From Cruorifilaria tuberocauda (taxonomy: Eukaryota > Nematoda > Chromadorea > Rhabditida > Onchocercidae), in assembly GCA_013365365.1 (NCBI GenBank), contig JABVXU010000128.1:62001-126000 (forward strand): a stretch of DNA of 64,000 bases. The letters are read 5' to 3'. The notes under the pieces were generated by a model that saw nothing but the letters and a program-made list of their open reading frames with translations, had not been told where the DNA came from and did not search any database. Position numbers and translations under genes: made by a program. Positions 1 through 12,800 of the stretch are shown here, piece by piece; the stretch's first letter is position 1; each line of letters starts with the position of its first letter.

Positions 1-938
1 TTTCAAATAACAAAAGATTGTATTACTGAGAGTATTTAAACTTCCTGAGTGATATTTTTTAACACATTTGCCTTAACCCCATATTTTTTAACCCATTTGT
101 CAGAAATGGTGTATAACGCATATCAGCCCTTTTCACACCTTCATAATACGAATTCTCGATATAGCTAAATCCTTCTGTTACTCATATTTTAATTGCTGAA
201 ATAAATAAAAATGAAACTAACGTGGCAGCTCAGGCTTCATCAAATGAAAGGGACAAACTAACGACAGTTGCGAATATCTACCCTTTAATGATATTTTTGT
301 GCGCAATGAACCTGATGACGCCACACCACTTCCAGCAGTATCCATCTTCAAACTTCAACCTAAACAATAAACCCGCAAAAACATTGAATTTTACTTCTAA
401 TTAATGCTCATCAGCAAGTAAACCTTATTAACAGTGAACTGAGCTAGGCTTTGTCAGAAGATGATACCTATATCAACAGGAAAAAATATAAACAGGCAAA
501 AATCTAATGCTATCAATCGCAGTTCGCTGTAATTGTCATCAGTAAATGAAACTGCTTTTTATTAAAGAAGTAACTATAAATCAGGCCTAAATACTTTCAC
601 TACTAGTTAATTTAAGAAGTATTGCGGCATAAAGCTAGGCACGTTTTCTGCCATCGCGATTGCCCTTACACCTAGTGTCTATTATCCATCTACTGATATT
701 CTGATTAAATCGGATTAGCAATATACACAGAGAGATTAGTTGAAGTCACCCATGAATCCTTAGGGGAGTCGACAAAGTCGAAGAGAGAAACCAAAAACGA
801 CACTCCACCGGATAACCTCCCGCTTTCAAGGAAACATTTACAGCCTCAGAAGCAATTATTTGCAACTCGTATCCCGACCTGAATTAAAACACCTGAGAGA
901 AATTGCTCGAATTCGGTCAAGTAGGTAATTTGGTGAGA
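1..938. other. Upstream region of RFC5, no supported gene
   Basis: AT-rich sequence with scattered stops in all frames for most of its length. From about 708 to 884 there is a plus-strand frame of about 58 codons without an ATG, rich in Lys, Glu, Thr and Ser and less AT-rich than its surroundings. It could be the last exon of a gene starting outside the window, but nothing in it is recognisable. The 5' regulatory region of RFC5 must lie here. Confidence 0.4.
837..843 (+). promoter_or_regulatory. Possible spliced-leader acceptor for RFC5
   Basis: The sequence TTTACAG lies 95 bases before the chosen RFC5 ATG at 939, with no upstream in-frame coding exon visible. It fits a trans-splice acceptor. 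A second AG follows at 848-849, so the exact site is uncertain. Confidence 0.3.
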
Positions 939-3016
939 ATGGTCTCGGATGAACAGATCAGGGGAGATGGTAGTGTCAATATGCCATGGGTGGAGAAGTA
1001 CCGTCCAGCTGCCCTTACCGAACTTATCGCTCATGAAGAAATCACTGACGCACGTAAGTTCTGTTTTTTGTCATTCTTACGGGAAATAGCGAGAAATACG
1101 TCAGATCCATGTGAAATTCATGATAAAAGCCTTTTTGATAAATAATAATATATATTTGTGAAAATTCATATTTATGATTTAGTTATGAAATTGATCAATG
1201 AAAACCGGTTGCCACATTTACTATTTTATGGTCCTCCTGGGACAGGGAAAACGAGTACCATATTAGCTGCGGCAAGAATGATGTATACACCGAAGCAGTT
1301 GTCATCAATGGTTTTGGAAGTATACTTCTTTGGTTTATTCGTTAAATTCAAATTCTTCAAAATGACACCGGACTTGATAAGGATTAATTGCCATTTTTGG
1401 AAATAACAGGAAAACTCTATTCCATTGCTATCGCTGAGCCTTCTCTCAAATAGATATAATTTACGATATATTATCAACATTATTCTATAGCTTTTCCTTC
1501 CTTCTTTTCTTTCTTTTTATAACTTCCCTGTCGACATCACCTAATTGTATTTTCATCTTTTGATTGATGCAAATAGTATAATGACTTGGATTCTCAAGTC
1601 TTTTTTGCTATATTTTGCAGTTAAACGCATCCGACGATCGAGGTATCGGGACTGTTCGAGAACAAATCATTAATTTTGCTCAAACGAGTACTTTAAATGT
1701 AGACAGGAACCAAAAGAATGTATCGAAATTGGTCATCCTGGATGAAGCTGATGCTATGACAAAGGATGCACAGAGTGCCTTGAGGCATTTTTGTATTATA
1801 TTAATTCAAGATTTAATTTGTTCTTTGTTAAATTTTTGGAATAATTTTTTCTTTTAGACGTGTAATTGAGAAATTCACAGACAATGTTCGATTTTGTATT
1901 ATATGTAATTATTTATCGAAAATCATTCCCGCAATTCAGTCGCGGTGTACACGTCTCCGTTTCGCTCCACTTTCAAATGTTTGTTTTTTCTTTAATAATG
2001 CTCCAGTTCTAAATATTTGTATTTATCAGCAGTTCCAATAAACAAGGTACGCTCAGACTATTTTAGTTGAAGGAAATGAAAAATTTGCATATTAAAGACT
2101 TATTATAAGATTTTCTTCTAGGAACAAATAGCACCACGATTACATCATATCATGCAAGCAGAATCGCTAACTGTAACGGAAGGCGGTCAAAAAGCGCTAC
2201 TGAATTTGGCTGAAGGAGACATGAGACGGGTTATCAACATTTTGCAGGTAAACCTCTACTGTGCGACCTATGGTTAATTTTTATTCGTTTAGTTCTTAAT
2301 AATAATATGCCTCACGATTGGGGAAAGACATATGATTACAGATAACCACACATCAGATACTGCATAATATATTCTTATGGCCGGTTTTCATTTTTTCAAT
2401 TATTTTCATCCCGTAAATAATAATTAATTTTATGGTAACTATTAATGTGGATGATGCTGAAAAAATTAACCTGACTCTCTATATCTTTAAATTTCATTAC
2501 GCTATACTTTTGCAGAGCACAGCAATGGCTTTCAAGATAGTTGATGAACGGAACGTTTATCAATGCGTGGGTTATCCTCTACCAACCGATGTTGAGAAAA
2601 TTGTGAGAATACTATTAAATGACTCAGTAGAAGATGCTTACATAAGTAATACTTTAAAATTGTTAGTAAATATCAACTGGATTTTTCAATTACACAAACT
2701 TCTCATCTTTAGAAGTTACTTGAATAAATAGTTTTTCATTTTTTTTTATTTTGCAGAAATAGAGGAAATTCGAAGTGAACGTACATTTGCACTCAGTGAT
2801 ATATTGAACTCAATGCATGATTTCATATTCCGTCTTGTTATACCATCAGAATTATTGAGCCGACTGATGGTCGGTATGGCAGATATCGAGTACCATTTGT
2901 CACAGGGTTGTTCAGATCGATTGCAGCTTGGAGCTTTAATTGGTGCTTTTATCAGGGCTCGCAATGAATTGGCAAAACTTGCTCCTGGTTTTGAAACTCA
3001 GATAGTGATAACTTGA
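939..3016 (+). CDS. rfc-5: Replication factor C subunit 5 (clamp loader ATPase)
   Basis: Small subunit of the RFC clamp loader, which uses ATP to open PCNA and load it at primer-template junctions in the nucleus. Seven exons give 350 aa, close to the usual 340: 939-1053, 1183-1319, 1621-1784, 1858-1978, 2122-2247, 2516-2645, 2757-3016. The protein opens with the RFC box MPWVEKYRP (residues 15-23). It has a Walker A motif GPPGTGKT (55-62), the sensor stretch [10 protein letters not shown], the Walker B box [10 protein letters not shown] and the SRC arginine-finger motif SRCTRLRF. The C-terminal collar includes [11 protein letters not shown]. The order of motifs and the VEKYRP start match the RFC5 (yeast Rfc3) group rather than RFC2 or RFC4. 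Intron 3 has a GC donor. The first ATG (939) was chosen; the ATG at 981 is the alternative. MED30 follows on the same strand 595 bp after the stop. Confidence 0.93.
1785..1857 (+). other. GC-AG intron in RFC5
   Basis: The conserved ALRRVIEKF sequence is only restored if exon 3 ends at 1784 (TTGAG) and exon 4 starts at 1858 (ACGTG). The intron then begins GCATTT and ends TTTTAG, 73 bases long. No GT donor gives the same reading frame. Confidence 0.8.
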
Positions 3017-3106
3017 GCTGAATAGTAAATTTTATTATAATTGTAACAACTGCAGGGGAAAATGGTCCAGCTGCAAAATCTGAATAATATTTAAGCTACA
3101 TGTAAT

Positions 3107-3112
3107 AATAAA
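3107..3112 (+). terminator. Poly(A) signal for RFC5
   Basis: AATAAA lies 91 bases after the RFC5 stop codon, in a plausible 3' UTR. No stronger candidate lies closer to the stop. Confidence 0.5.
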
Positions 3113-3600
3113 GCGTGAAACTAAGTGTTATTTTTAAATTTGTTTTTGTTATGGCGAATATTTAGCTGAAATGCTTGAAATTTTGTAGAAGTAAATACAT
3201 TATGGGAATATAATTTCTTTCAATAAAAAATTTTGATCATTTATTGATTCATAGCAGTTATATTTGGTGGATGATATTCTTCTTTGTTTACTTTTGTGAT
3301 TACGTTCAAATCATATCTTATTTTTTGTATGTAATCTCGTAAATAAATTTTTACTCTTAACAACTAATGGAGTCTTTTTTGATTCCTTTAATGGAAGGAA
3401 GTTTATTTGAATAAAAAGAGATCCCTACAAAAATTCGAATAATGAAATAAACGATGTTTATATTACTTCTCACCTTCTAATAAACAGATATATGATTTTT
3501 GCATCATAATTCTGGCTGTTGCAATTGTAGAAAGTATATTGAACTTATTACAAAAAAAAACGAGAGGTGTCATTCGGTGATCGGTTTATTTTAATTACAA

Positions 3601-3607
3601 GTTTCAG
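3601..3607 (+). promoter_or_regulatory. Spliced-leader acceptor for MED30
   Basis: GTTTCAG ends four bases before the MED30 ATG at 3612. A splice acceptor this close to a start codon, with no upstream coding exon, is the usual mark of trans-splicing in nematodes. Confidence 0.55.
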
Positions 3608-3611
3608 GACG

Positions 3612-5417
3612 ATGCAGAACTCAGGCATTGGTCTGAATCAGCCAGTATATTATCAGCAGACTCAGGGTATATTTTTTCAGTTCGTATTACACTTAGCCTT
3701 ACATCAAGAACTAGGTGTAAGTTGTACAATATGAATACACAGGTATGACTAAATCACTGTCCAATCGATTATCACCATAAGAGATCAAATGACATGATGA
3801 TCAGGAATTGATGAAGTATTAAGGGCGGACCTTATCTATCAAGATAACCAAAGAATTATTGTTGATAAAATCAATTATTGAAATGCGAAAAAGCACTTTG
3901 GCAGACCTTATTATGCACAGCTGTGAAAGAAAAAGGAGCTCTATAAGAGGATTTTTAATATTTGCTGAAGTGTTAGTTAATTGCTGCAGGTGGTACTGTG
4001 ATGATGGGTTATGCACCATCTACAACTGATCAACGTCAGCAACAACAACAGCAGCAGATAATGAATATGCAAGGCGTAGCGACAGCTCAGATATATAGTA
4101 GTGGAAATTCAAGTATGCAAGGTATATCGGGAAGGCCGTATTCTGCGGGGACACCTCAAGAATCCTCACCAGGAATGCGACCAACATCACAACCTCAATC
4201 TAGTTATTCGCTGGCAGTGCAATCACAAGCTTCAAACGAGCAGCAGCAGCAACAGCAACAGTTTCAAAATCGACAATCTTATCAACCCCAGCAGCAATCG
4301 CAAAAGCAACAGTCACAACAATCTATTCAAAGGTATGCATGAAAGTGTTATTTGTTAAGAGAAAGCGGTATTGATATTTCTTTATGATATCATAGACACT
4401 TCGATATTAGAAAGAAGTACAAAGTGATAGAATAGAAGGTAAATATCAATTCAAACCATTAAAATTGTAGAGCAGTGGATCAGGCAGGTGAAAAATCAAA
4501 AAAAGAAGAAACGAAAACAGCTCGGCCAATGAATCCTCCACCGTATTCTCCCGAGATCCTGAATGATCTTTCGAAATATTCAGTTGCTTCTTTGGCATGT
4601 ATCGGTCGTGAACTGGTCCAGGAGTTACTGCTAAGGTTTATATTTTGCATTTGCTATTTTTTCTATATATTTGCTCATCAGTAAAATTCGTTTACTTTGA
4701 CAAAGATTTTGAAGGAAAGGGAAGATGTTGGATAATTGCAAATTCGATTAGCAGCATCCTAGCAACTGATTATTCATGTAACACGATTCATTTTCTTTAC
4801 AGGACCTATACACTGATGACAAGTTTGACGAAGTCGGTCGATCGTTGGCACCAACAGCAGGGTATAAGCGATCCGGAGCAACTGCTTTCGTATTGCGAAT
4901 ATATTTTATCGAAGATCACGGAAATAAGACTACGAATTGATTTCGTACCAAAGGTGGCTAATATCAGTGAGGATGAATTCATTACATTGATGACCGATCC
5001 AAGCCCTCCACATAAATTCTCTGAACTGGTATTAACTTTATGTTTGTCTGTGATCAAAAAATCCATAACAATATTGCTGTCGTGACTTTATGATTTATTC
5101 GTATTATTTGAAAATTTTTATAGAAAAATCGTAGATCTAAACAGATCCTGTATATAGCGAATACGACTTATGTTGTAGGGAAAATGTATATGAAAGTTTT
5201 GTTACTTCCTGTGCCGTATAATGTTAATTATTTTGCCATTTAAATACTATTTATTAAATTACTAATTATTTCGCACTGTGCATTTTAGACAGCCAAGGAG
5301 GAGACATTTGAAGTGCAACGACGAAAGCTGGTAAAGCTGAATACAGCATTAAAAAATTTGGATTGGATGTGTTTAGTTTCTGATCCACGTTTCTTAAAGA
5401 AAGCAGATAAAAGCTGA
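3612..5417 (+). CDS. mdt-30: Mediator complex subunit 30, Gln-rich
   Basis: A subunit of the Mediator coactivator, which links transcription factors to RNA polymerase II in the nucleus. Five exons give 305 aa: 3612-3666, 3990-4332, 4471-4635, 4803-5028, 5289-5417. The first 140 or so residues are low complexity, with Gln runs (QRQQQQQQQ and two later clusters) and many Ser, Pro and Tyr. The conserved part begins near residue 150, where SVASLACIGRELVQ followed by LLLRTYTLMTSLTKS resembles the ASLCRIGQETVQ helix of animal MED30. A Pro-containing loop and a basic C-terminal helix (VQRRKLVKLNTALKNLDW) follow. It is longer than human MED30 (about 178 aa) because of the Gln-rich N-terminus. It sits just downstream of RFC5 on the same strand. 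Identity rests on the central helix, so another small Mediator subunit is a weaker alternative. Confidence 0.78.
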
Positions 5418-6834
5418 TAATTTGTATATAGTATTCGGTTGTATTTTTTAAAATAATTGATCATCGAGCATTCACAAATGTTCTCTTTTTTTGTGTGATA
5501 TATTAAAATCGGTATTAGCAATTTAAGATATTTCTGTTAGAACATTTATGCAATTATGAGATCATTATGGTTCACTCGTTTCAAACACTTCAAATACTTC
5601 CACAGATTAGCACACGTTGATGAAGGTAGTCGTACTTGTGATAGTCGTTTTGTTTTCATTGAGCTGTTGTTATCACCTTTTTCGTTTCTGTGTTTTTTTC
5701 TGTATATATATATTATAAAGATATTCTAATTACAGGTCTATAAACACTGTTCATTGTGAACTGTATTGTATGCACCACTGATTCCGTTACGCGATTCTGG
5801 CACCAGTTTTTTCCTAAAATATAAAAGTTTAAAATAGTTGTTAATAATTCTATAAACCAGTTCGTTTAGAAGTAGTATTTGCAAGTTAGCATTTTTGCTT
5901 TTTGCAAACTACTATGCTAATCTCAAAAGGAATGCAAGTCTGTAGAAACTTTGGTTTTTTAATCACTTTTTGTATGAACTACCTTCATTTAGGTTCTTTC
6001 GTGCTAATTTCTTTTGAGATTAGCATAGTAGTTTGCATATTCGACTTATCTGATTGAAATCTTCCATCATCTTTTCAGATGCTTATTGGAAATTTTGAGA
6101 TTCCAGCTCGATGTTTCATGTTACTATTCAACATTACCCATCATCATATTAATGATACTAAAGAAAAAGATTCAGGCTTATTTATAATTCGATTTGGGGA
6201 CTCATTCTTGTGCATTGAGATTTTGTTTTAATGTCTTTCTTACCGTTTGCATTTGTCGTCGAATAGCGCTAAGAATCTCTTGCAGTATATTCGTTCAAAT
6301 TTATATTGAGCTCATCTGCAGACCTCATTCTCCGAATGTTCAACACTATAATAATAATCAGTTACCTTTTCAGCTAATGATATTAGTTTAAAAGAATATT
6401 CAGTAATCATCACTTGCAAATTAGGCAAATTAATGCAGTAATCGATGAGACTTTATCGTGCAGTGCAGAATGTTAGCTGATTGTTTTTACTTCTAATTAG
6501 TCGCTTTGATTCAGTTGTTCCATATCTCTTAGATGCAAGTAAGAAGTAACCAATAAGTTTGGTTGTTAGAGGGGCAGTTATCCATTAGACACCTTAAATT
6601 TGCAATATCTCATCAATGTAGTCCTGTTAAAATCAGAGTCCACTAACCTACAGTGTTATGTTAGTACTTTCTTCAAAAAAATGTGCTACGATATTTAACC
6701 AAGTTAGATACATATATATATTGCTTCACTTTGAGCGAAATTTCCTAAATTACGATGAATATAATGAAAAAAATTTGTTCAGCTAGAAATGATTGTTAAA
6801 TGCGCGAGTAAGGTAGGTGTTGGGGAAAGGACTT
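5418..6834. other. Intergenic region between convergent genes
   Basis: Lies between the 3' ends of MED30 (plus) and the DPY-31-like astacin (minus). AT-rich, with no exon I can support on either strand. It holds a perfect 27-bp inverted repeat, listed separately. Confidence 0.6.
5903..6037. repeat. 27-bp perfect inverted repeat with 81-base loop
   Basis: The left arm at 5903-5929 and right arm at 6011-6037 are exact reverse complements over 27 bases (core TACTATGCTAATCTC on the left arm). The 81 bases between them show only weak further pairing. A stretch at 5606-5632, read in reverse complement, shares ACTACCTTCAT and GTGCTAA with 5975-6010, next to the right arm, so part of the unit may occur a second time. 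It fits the remains of a small foldback (MITE-like) element; no target duplication was identified. Confidence 0.6.
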
Positions 6835-9800
6835 CTAAACTAACATGCAGGCACCATCGACAGACATACGTCGACGGTGCCTGATACCGCAGGCGCCACA
6901 CGATGCATTGCACGCAGACCACTCGGACCACGCCAAGAACGAACCGGTTGTTGGCAGAGCGCGTACCTGCGCTTGGAAACCTTTGCCACCGCGGTAGAAT
7001 GATCGGAACAACACTAACATATCCTCAGTAGCTGACATTATCGATGATTGTGGCGTTCCATAACAGCAATATCTGAAACATAAAGAATAATTTAGACTTG
7101 TAATGAAAATGCTTTCTGCAAAGGTTCGATCCAACCAAAATCATTTCCGTCTCATTTATTTGAATAGATGAACAATATATGGTCCAATTAGCCTTAAATC
7201 TTTTCTGTAAAATGAATTAGTAGTGCTCTACCTCATTCCGGTATTGGCGAAATCAGTTGAATTGCGTATTTCGATATAATCCATGCAAAGTGAATGTCGC
7301 ACCTTGCAGTACATCTCGAATTCACCATAAAAGCGTAATTGTACACGCTGACCAGGTGGAGCTACCAGAAGCCAACTACATTCTTGTCCCTCTTTAAAAT
7401 CTTTGGGATAGTTTGGACTTGTAATACGCTTCCAACTTGATGTCAGTTCCATACGGCCACCACAATCTGCTCCATATCCTGGCATTACTCGTTCGCAAAG
7501 CTGCAACAGTGCAGTTAAGATAATAGTAGTATGTGTATATTAGTTTTAATTTTCAAACTATTTCAAGCATAAGTTGAAAGTTATCGTCCTAAAAAAAATT
7601 GATCAAACCTTACTCAATTTTCTCATTCTATTTTATATGTCAAAAGGACTGTCGTTAGAATTTTCAATTTCTGATATAATAATAGAATTGGATTTTTCAA
7701 CAGTGTTTTTGAATATTTTTGATTAATTTGCTCTCCTAATGTTTCATATAACTTCTGAATTCTGTCTTTTATGTACATGTGAAAGTTTTGCATGATTTCA
7801 AGAGATGAATTCAGAGTAAAAAAAATATAAATACTTTTCCAGTGAATCCATCTGGACAACGACATCGTCCACATCTTCTTGGATCCGTGTAACCTCCACG
7901 TTGACAGGGTAATTTCTGTGCACATGAATCGCTACAATATATTACATTCATGAGACGAATATCATTGAATGATAATTGATCTCGCTGTCCAATGGTCTTC
8001 TGATAATCCACAATGTTTGTATTCAATGTAAATAAATCTTCGTATCTACCGAATGCTTTACTCCTGCAATTGGGTTAAACATCGATAGAAATGCTTTAAA
8101 TAAATTAGAAACAAGAGAAGTAAGTCATTCTTTTCAAACCTCATTTACTTTTTCATATATAATATATTTTGGCCGAACAGTAAAGTGAATCATTTCATTA
8201 ACAATTCCACGACTTCTATTCCATGATTTCTAGGATTCGTCTTCGTGAAATCAGAATTTTAACAAGGAGTGATATTGCATTAGGTGTTTTAGATGAAAAC
8301 CTGAGCACTAATAAATATTGGAAGTGGATTTTTACCTATAATGCATTATACTACCATAATCATACGGTACACCACCGTTATCAACATCAGTTGGCAGTTC
8401 TTTTAGAAACTGTCCCTTGCTATCACGGTCGATATTCTCCCATCGAACCGTAACATAATTATCACGATCAGGTCGCGATTGCTCATGCCAAAAACCCAAT
8501 GCATGCGCCACTTCATGTGCTATCACTCCTAACTGTAATCTTAGAATTGTTTTCCTTAGAAATTAACTGAATGCTTATAGTTTCAAGTTTGTAAGACATT
8601 ACTTACATGTTACATTCCAAAATGATAATCTTTATTATCATACTTAAGCCAATCACATTAAATGTATTTTTCTAAATTCTTCTGACCTCAGCCATAAACA
8701 TTTTAGATGATTTTACACTTGAAATAATGGAATAGAATATACTCGAATGCATTCCGGTGCTAATGAAACAAATTGTGGCTCCCCAAGTGGATGTTTACCA
8801 ACATTTGATGCACATCCGTCCACATCCGTGAAGACGATTCGGTTCTCGTGAATCTCGTTATCTCTGCGCTCGAAATTCAAACATGTTATATTGTGCCAAT
8901 GTTCAAGCGCCAACTCAATTACTCGTTGTTCACGTGCAGCTAAAATTATCGTTACATTATTGTTCATATAGGAAGAGAGGTGCAAGTAATTAATATTTGA
9001 TAATAATGGAATTAAAAATTTTTCTCTCACTTTTTATTGATTAAATAAATTGTAAAATTTATTGATGATTTTTCTTTACAAGCAGTAATTTTTTTCACAA
9101 AAATTTTGTAGAGTATATTATAAAAGTATTTCAGAAAAATTCAATTTTATTAATAATATTTTCTTAACGTTAAAACTGGATGGTAAAATAAAGAAAAAAA
9201 CTCAATTAATTTTCAAGAAACATTCTTTACAAGATCACTTTAATCAGTCAAAAATTTGTGTGAATTTCAACATTTTTTTCTTCACCTATTCATTTGAAAT
9301 TTTTCTCCAAAAGAATATTGACATTTGAAAAGATTTTTATACAATTTTACAGTACATTGGGCGGAGAAATTTTTACCTATAAAACTATATACTGAGTAAA
9401 GATGACAAGTCCATATGGTCAAAAATAACTTTCAAAATTGATTGCGAAAAAAAATGAATTGAATTATAAGCATTAAGTCTGTCCAAATAATTCAATACAA
9501 TGAATCTAATTAGGCACAAATAATTTGACAAGACTTTCCTTCTAGCCGTACACTCCACTCTTATTTTCTTTCTGCCTTTTTTTCAATCACTCAATATCAA
9601 TTTCTTTCATAGTAAGAAGGATAAAATTGAAAAGTAAATTTAGTACAAGTCTATTTGTGGATTATTAATTAATTGCGTATACAAAGGACCATACAAAAAG
9701 GAATGAAAAAAGTTCTCACTTTCTGTTTACAAATGTGACATAATTACCGCTCTCTGGTTCACTTAGAAGAATGAAAGATAAAAATGAGCGGAATTCTTTC

Positions 9801-12800
9801 AGTCCTTACAATGAAATTTTCTTCAAAATTTCTTTTTCACTTTTGTCTACAAAAATTGAGGAATTTATAGAAATATGGAAATTAATAAATGCGCAGATAT
9901 CACATAGGAAAAATTAGTGAGATTTACTAAGTTAATTTATAATTGCATTCGTAATAATTTTGATTATTAAATTTTATCAATTCAAATAAATGAAAAAGAA
10001 AAATTCCATTTCAATTGAATGGAATCTTCATATCCAATGAACCTTTTTTTATTTCCGAAATTTACAGTTTGATTATATCACTCGAAATATTAACTATAAA
10101 TAATCTATTGTTAATTCTTATTAGCAGATCTTATTTTTTGTAAAAAAAAGAAGAAACACAAATATTTTAATGTTGAAAATTTCAGTATGTGTTGCAATTT
10201 GAAAAAAAACGTACTGTGTGATCCATCGAAACTATAAATGATCGGTTTGTGGGAATCCCATCGACGTAATTCGGAACGGATAAATTTCCGTTTTGTACGT
10301 CGTCCATGCTGTAGCATTCTCTCATAGATCTCATGTGCTTGTTGTGCATCCAAAACAATATCACCTGAAACAATACGCCATAGAAATAAAATTTCTATTA
10401 ATTAATTTGCTTAAATAAAATCAGATTATTTTGCGACTGTGGCACACAGAAAATGACCTGATTCTGAAGAGATTAGAGACGAACAAAGAATACAATTAAG
10501 ACTCATTGGTTGTAATTATTTCTTATATTTTTTGGCTTTTAAATTTATAACCCTCATTATGTTAAATTTAACTAATCAATAATCATTCTGGATTGAGATG
10601 CCTTTGAAATATACATGTACTTCAGTTGACTTTAGATTTAACTCTCTATAAATAATTGCGCTAAAGTAATTATGACTTTTTTGTTGTATTATACAATACA
10701 GGACTAAAATCTACCATCACTGTACTATGATCCAATTATGTTAATTACTTTAAACAAGAAACATTTTTCCCAGGCATGTATATAAAGATCACAAAGTATG
10801 AATATAATCGTTACTTATAGTAATCGCATATAGGTGTTTATATATTACATATTATATATTACGCTAATTAGATGAGATCGTAATAGTTGAAACAGTGAGT
10901 TATTTCCATTTGAGGAGCAGAGAAGAAAAGATGAAGAGAACTGTTTACGGATATGATAAAATTGTTAAATTAGAACTATCTTTATAGTTATAGTGCTTGG
11001 ATAAAATTGCTAAGCGTTTTTGTCCTGAGCAACTTTTATTATGCAACCTTTGACATCTTATTTATCATCTGCGATATTAAAAAAGAAGAAATCTTTTACC
11101 TTCATAATATCGACCATTTTCCTCGGGATTTAACATAGTACTATCCTTTTGTCGCCTTTCGAATTTTCCAACTTCTATTGTCAACTGAAAACAAATATTT
11201 TTTCCATTTTTTTGACATTTTCCCTTATAAAGCTCATTGCGTCAAATTTTAATACCAAACATGTGAAATTTAAATGCTTTATTGTTACTTCAAAGTATTA
11301 TTAATGAACATAACAGCTAATTCACCACTAGTATTAATCTATTATCAAACAAGATAAATGCACACATATATCAGAGGATGAATAAGACAAAGAAAGGAGA
11401 ATTCGTAAGCGAGATGATATTTAAAATTATCTAGCATTCAACTTCCTTTCTTCGATTTTTAATCAGCTATTTAATCCGAATACTAATCAGTTACATTTCT
11501 ATACATCTTTTTATTTTTCTTCTTTTTCACCTGTTTGCTTTGATTCAACGAAAAAATCCTTGACAAAATATTATAAACTAATCGTCGTTGAATTATAGCT
11601 TAATTGTGAATGTTTCGTTCTTTAGTCATTAATTGTTTCGTTCCATTCCATTTTCGCTTCTCCGAAACTTTTTTCCGTATTTTTAAATTATTTTAAAGAA
11701 AATCTTTTCTAGGTGGAAAATATTTTAATTTTGAATGTTAATTTGCTTCGATTATAAAAGCTCTATGATAACACCAATGGATCAACAGCTAATTTATGTT
11801 ATCACTTCAATTAGTTGCTTTAAAATTCTGTCTGTTGATTAGAATTATTGCTTTTTTCTTCTATTACGGAAATTACATTTTGGAATGAGGAATAGAGAAA
11901 TATTATGATTTAGCGAGAAGTTTGAAGTTTAATTTTATTCAAGAATCATTTTTTCTGTTTCTTCTCCTACAGCGATATTCAAGCACTATTGGCAAATCAT
12001 TTTGAAAACAAGTGGATCATCAACATCATCATTATCACTTTATTTTAAAGTTTTGCTCGCTCACTCATTCTGTATTTGATGTTTTGTTGTCGAAAAAGAT
12101 TTGAGGATAAAAATGGAGATTGAATTGATTTGGAATGAATTAAACAATGGCATACTTGCCACTATCTACAATTCTAGCAGAAAATGCTGTATTTCGAGTT
12201 TCAGATTTTGTTCATTGTGTTAGCTGTCATTACCGCTCTATTCTTCTTTGGAAAAATAATGAAAATGGGAGAGGGAAAGATTATGCTTTGTGTTATGAGA
12301 AAGAAAACTAGTCGGTAAGAAAGAATTCTAAGAGGGTCGCGTCACTAAATGGATTTGTTACTGATCGCTGTGTTAGTGGAAAAAGTGTCGAATAAACTAA
12401 AGAAGCAAATGATGATATTCATTTCTACCTGATTTATAAAAATTATTAAATAGCAATCGTAACCATAGAAAATCCCAATAGTCAATATCATTTCTTAGTT
12501 TTCTGATTGATTATAAAATAGCAGGGTAAATAGTAATTTACTGTTTTTTTTTTAAATTTACATATGACGATTGATTCATTCATATTATACTCAGCTTACT
12601 AAATTAGTATTATAAAATTATTTGTTCAATTTCTAAAACTATTTCTTTTCCTAGTTATCATTAGTAACCGTTTGATGTTACTTGCATTTTAAGCAGAATG
12701 ATTACATTCTTATTTCACGTTTTGCAAAGATTAATGTCAATCATTATAAATGGATTAAGCAAGAAGTGATAAGGCAATCTTTTCAACTAACAATCATCAT

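Noticed and set aside
6061..6330. Possible extra 3' exon for the DPY-31-like TSP1 module
   Set aside because: A few Cys-containing minus-strand readings exist, but none continues the TSP1 pattern with proper phase; protein length is already normal for the family.
8223..8453. Plus-strand open frame with His/Tyr-rich product
   Set aside because: It is antisense to the zinc-motif exon of the DPY-31-like astacin.
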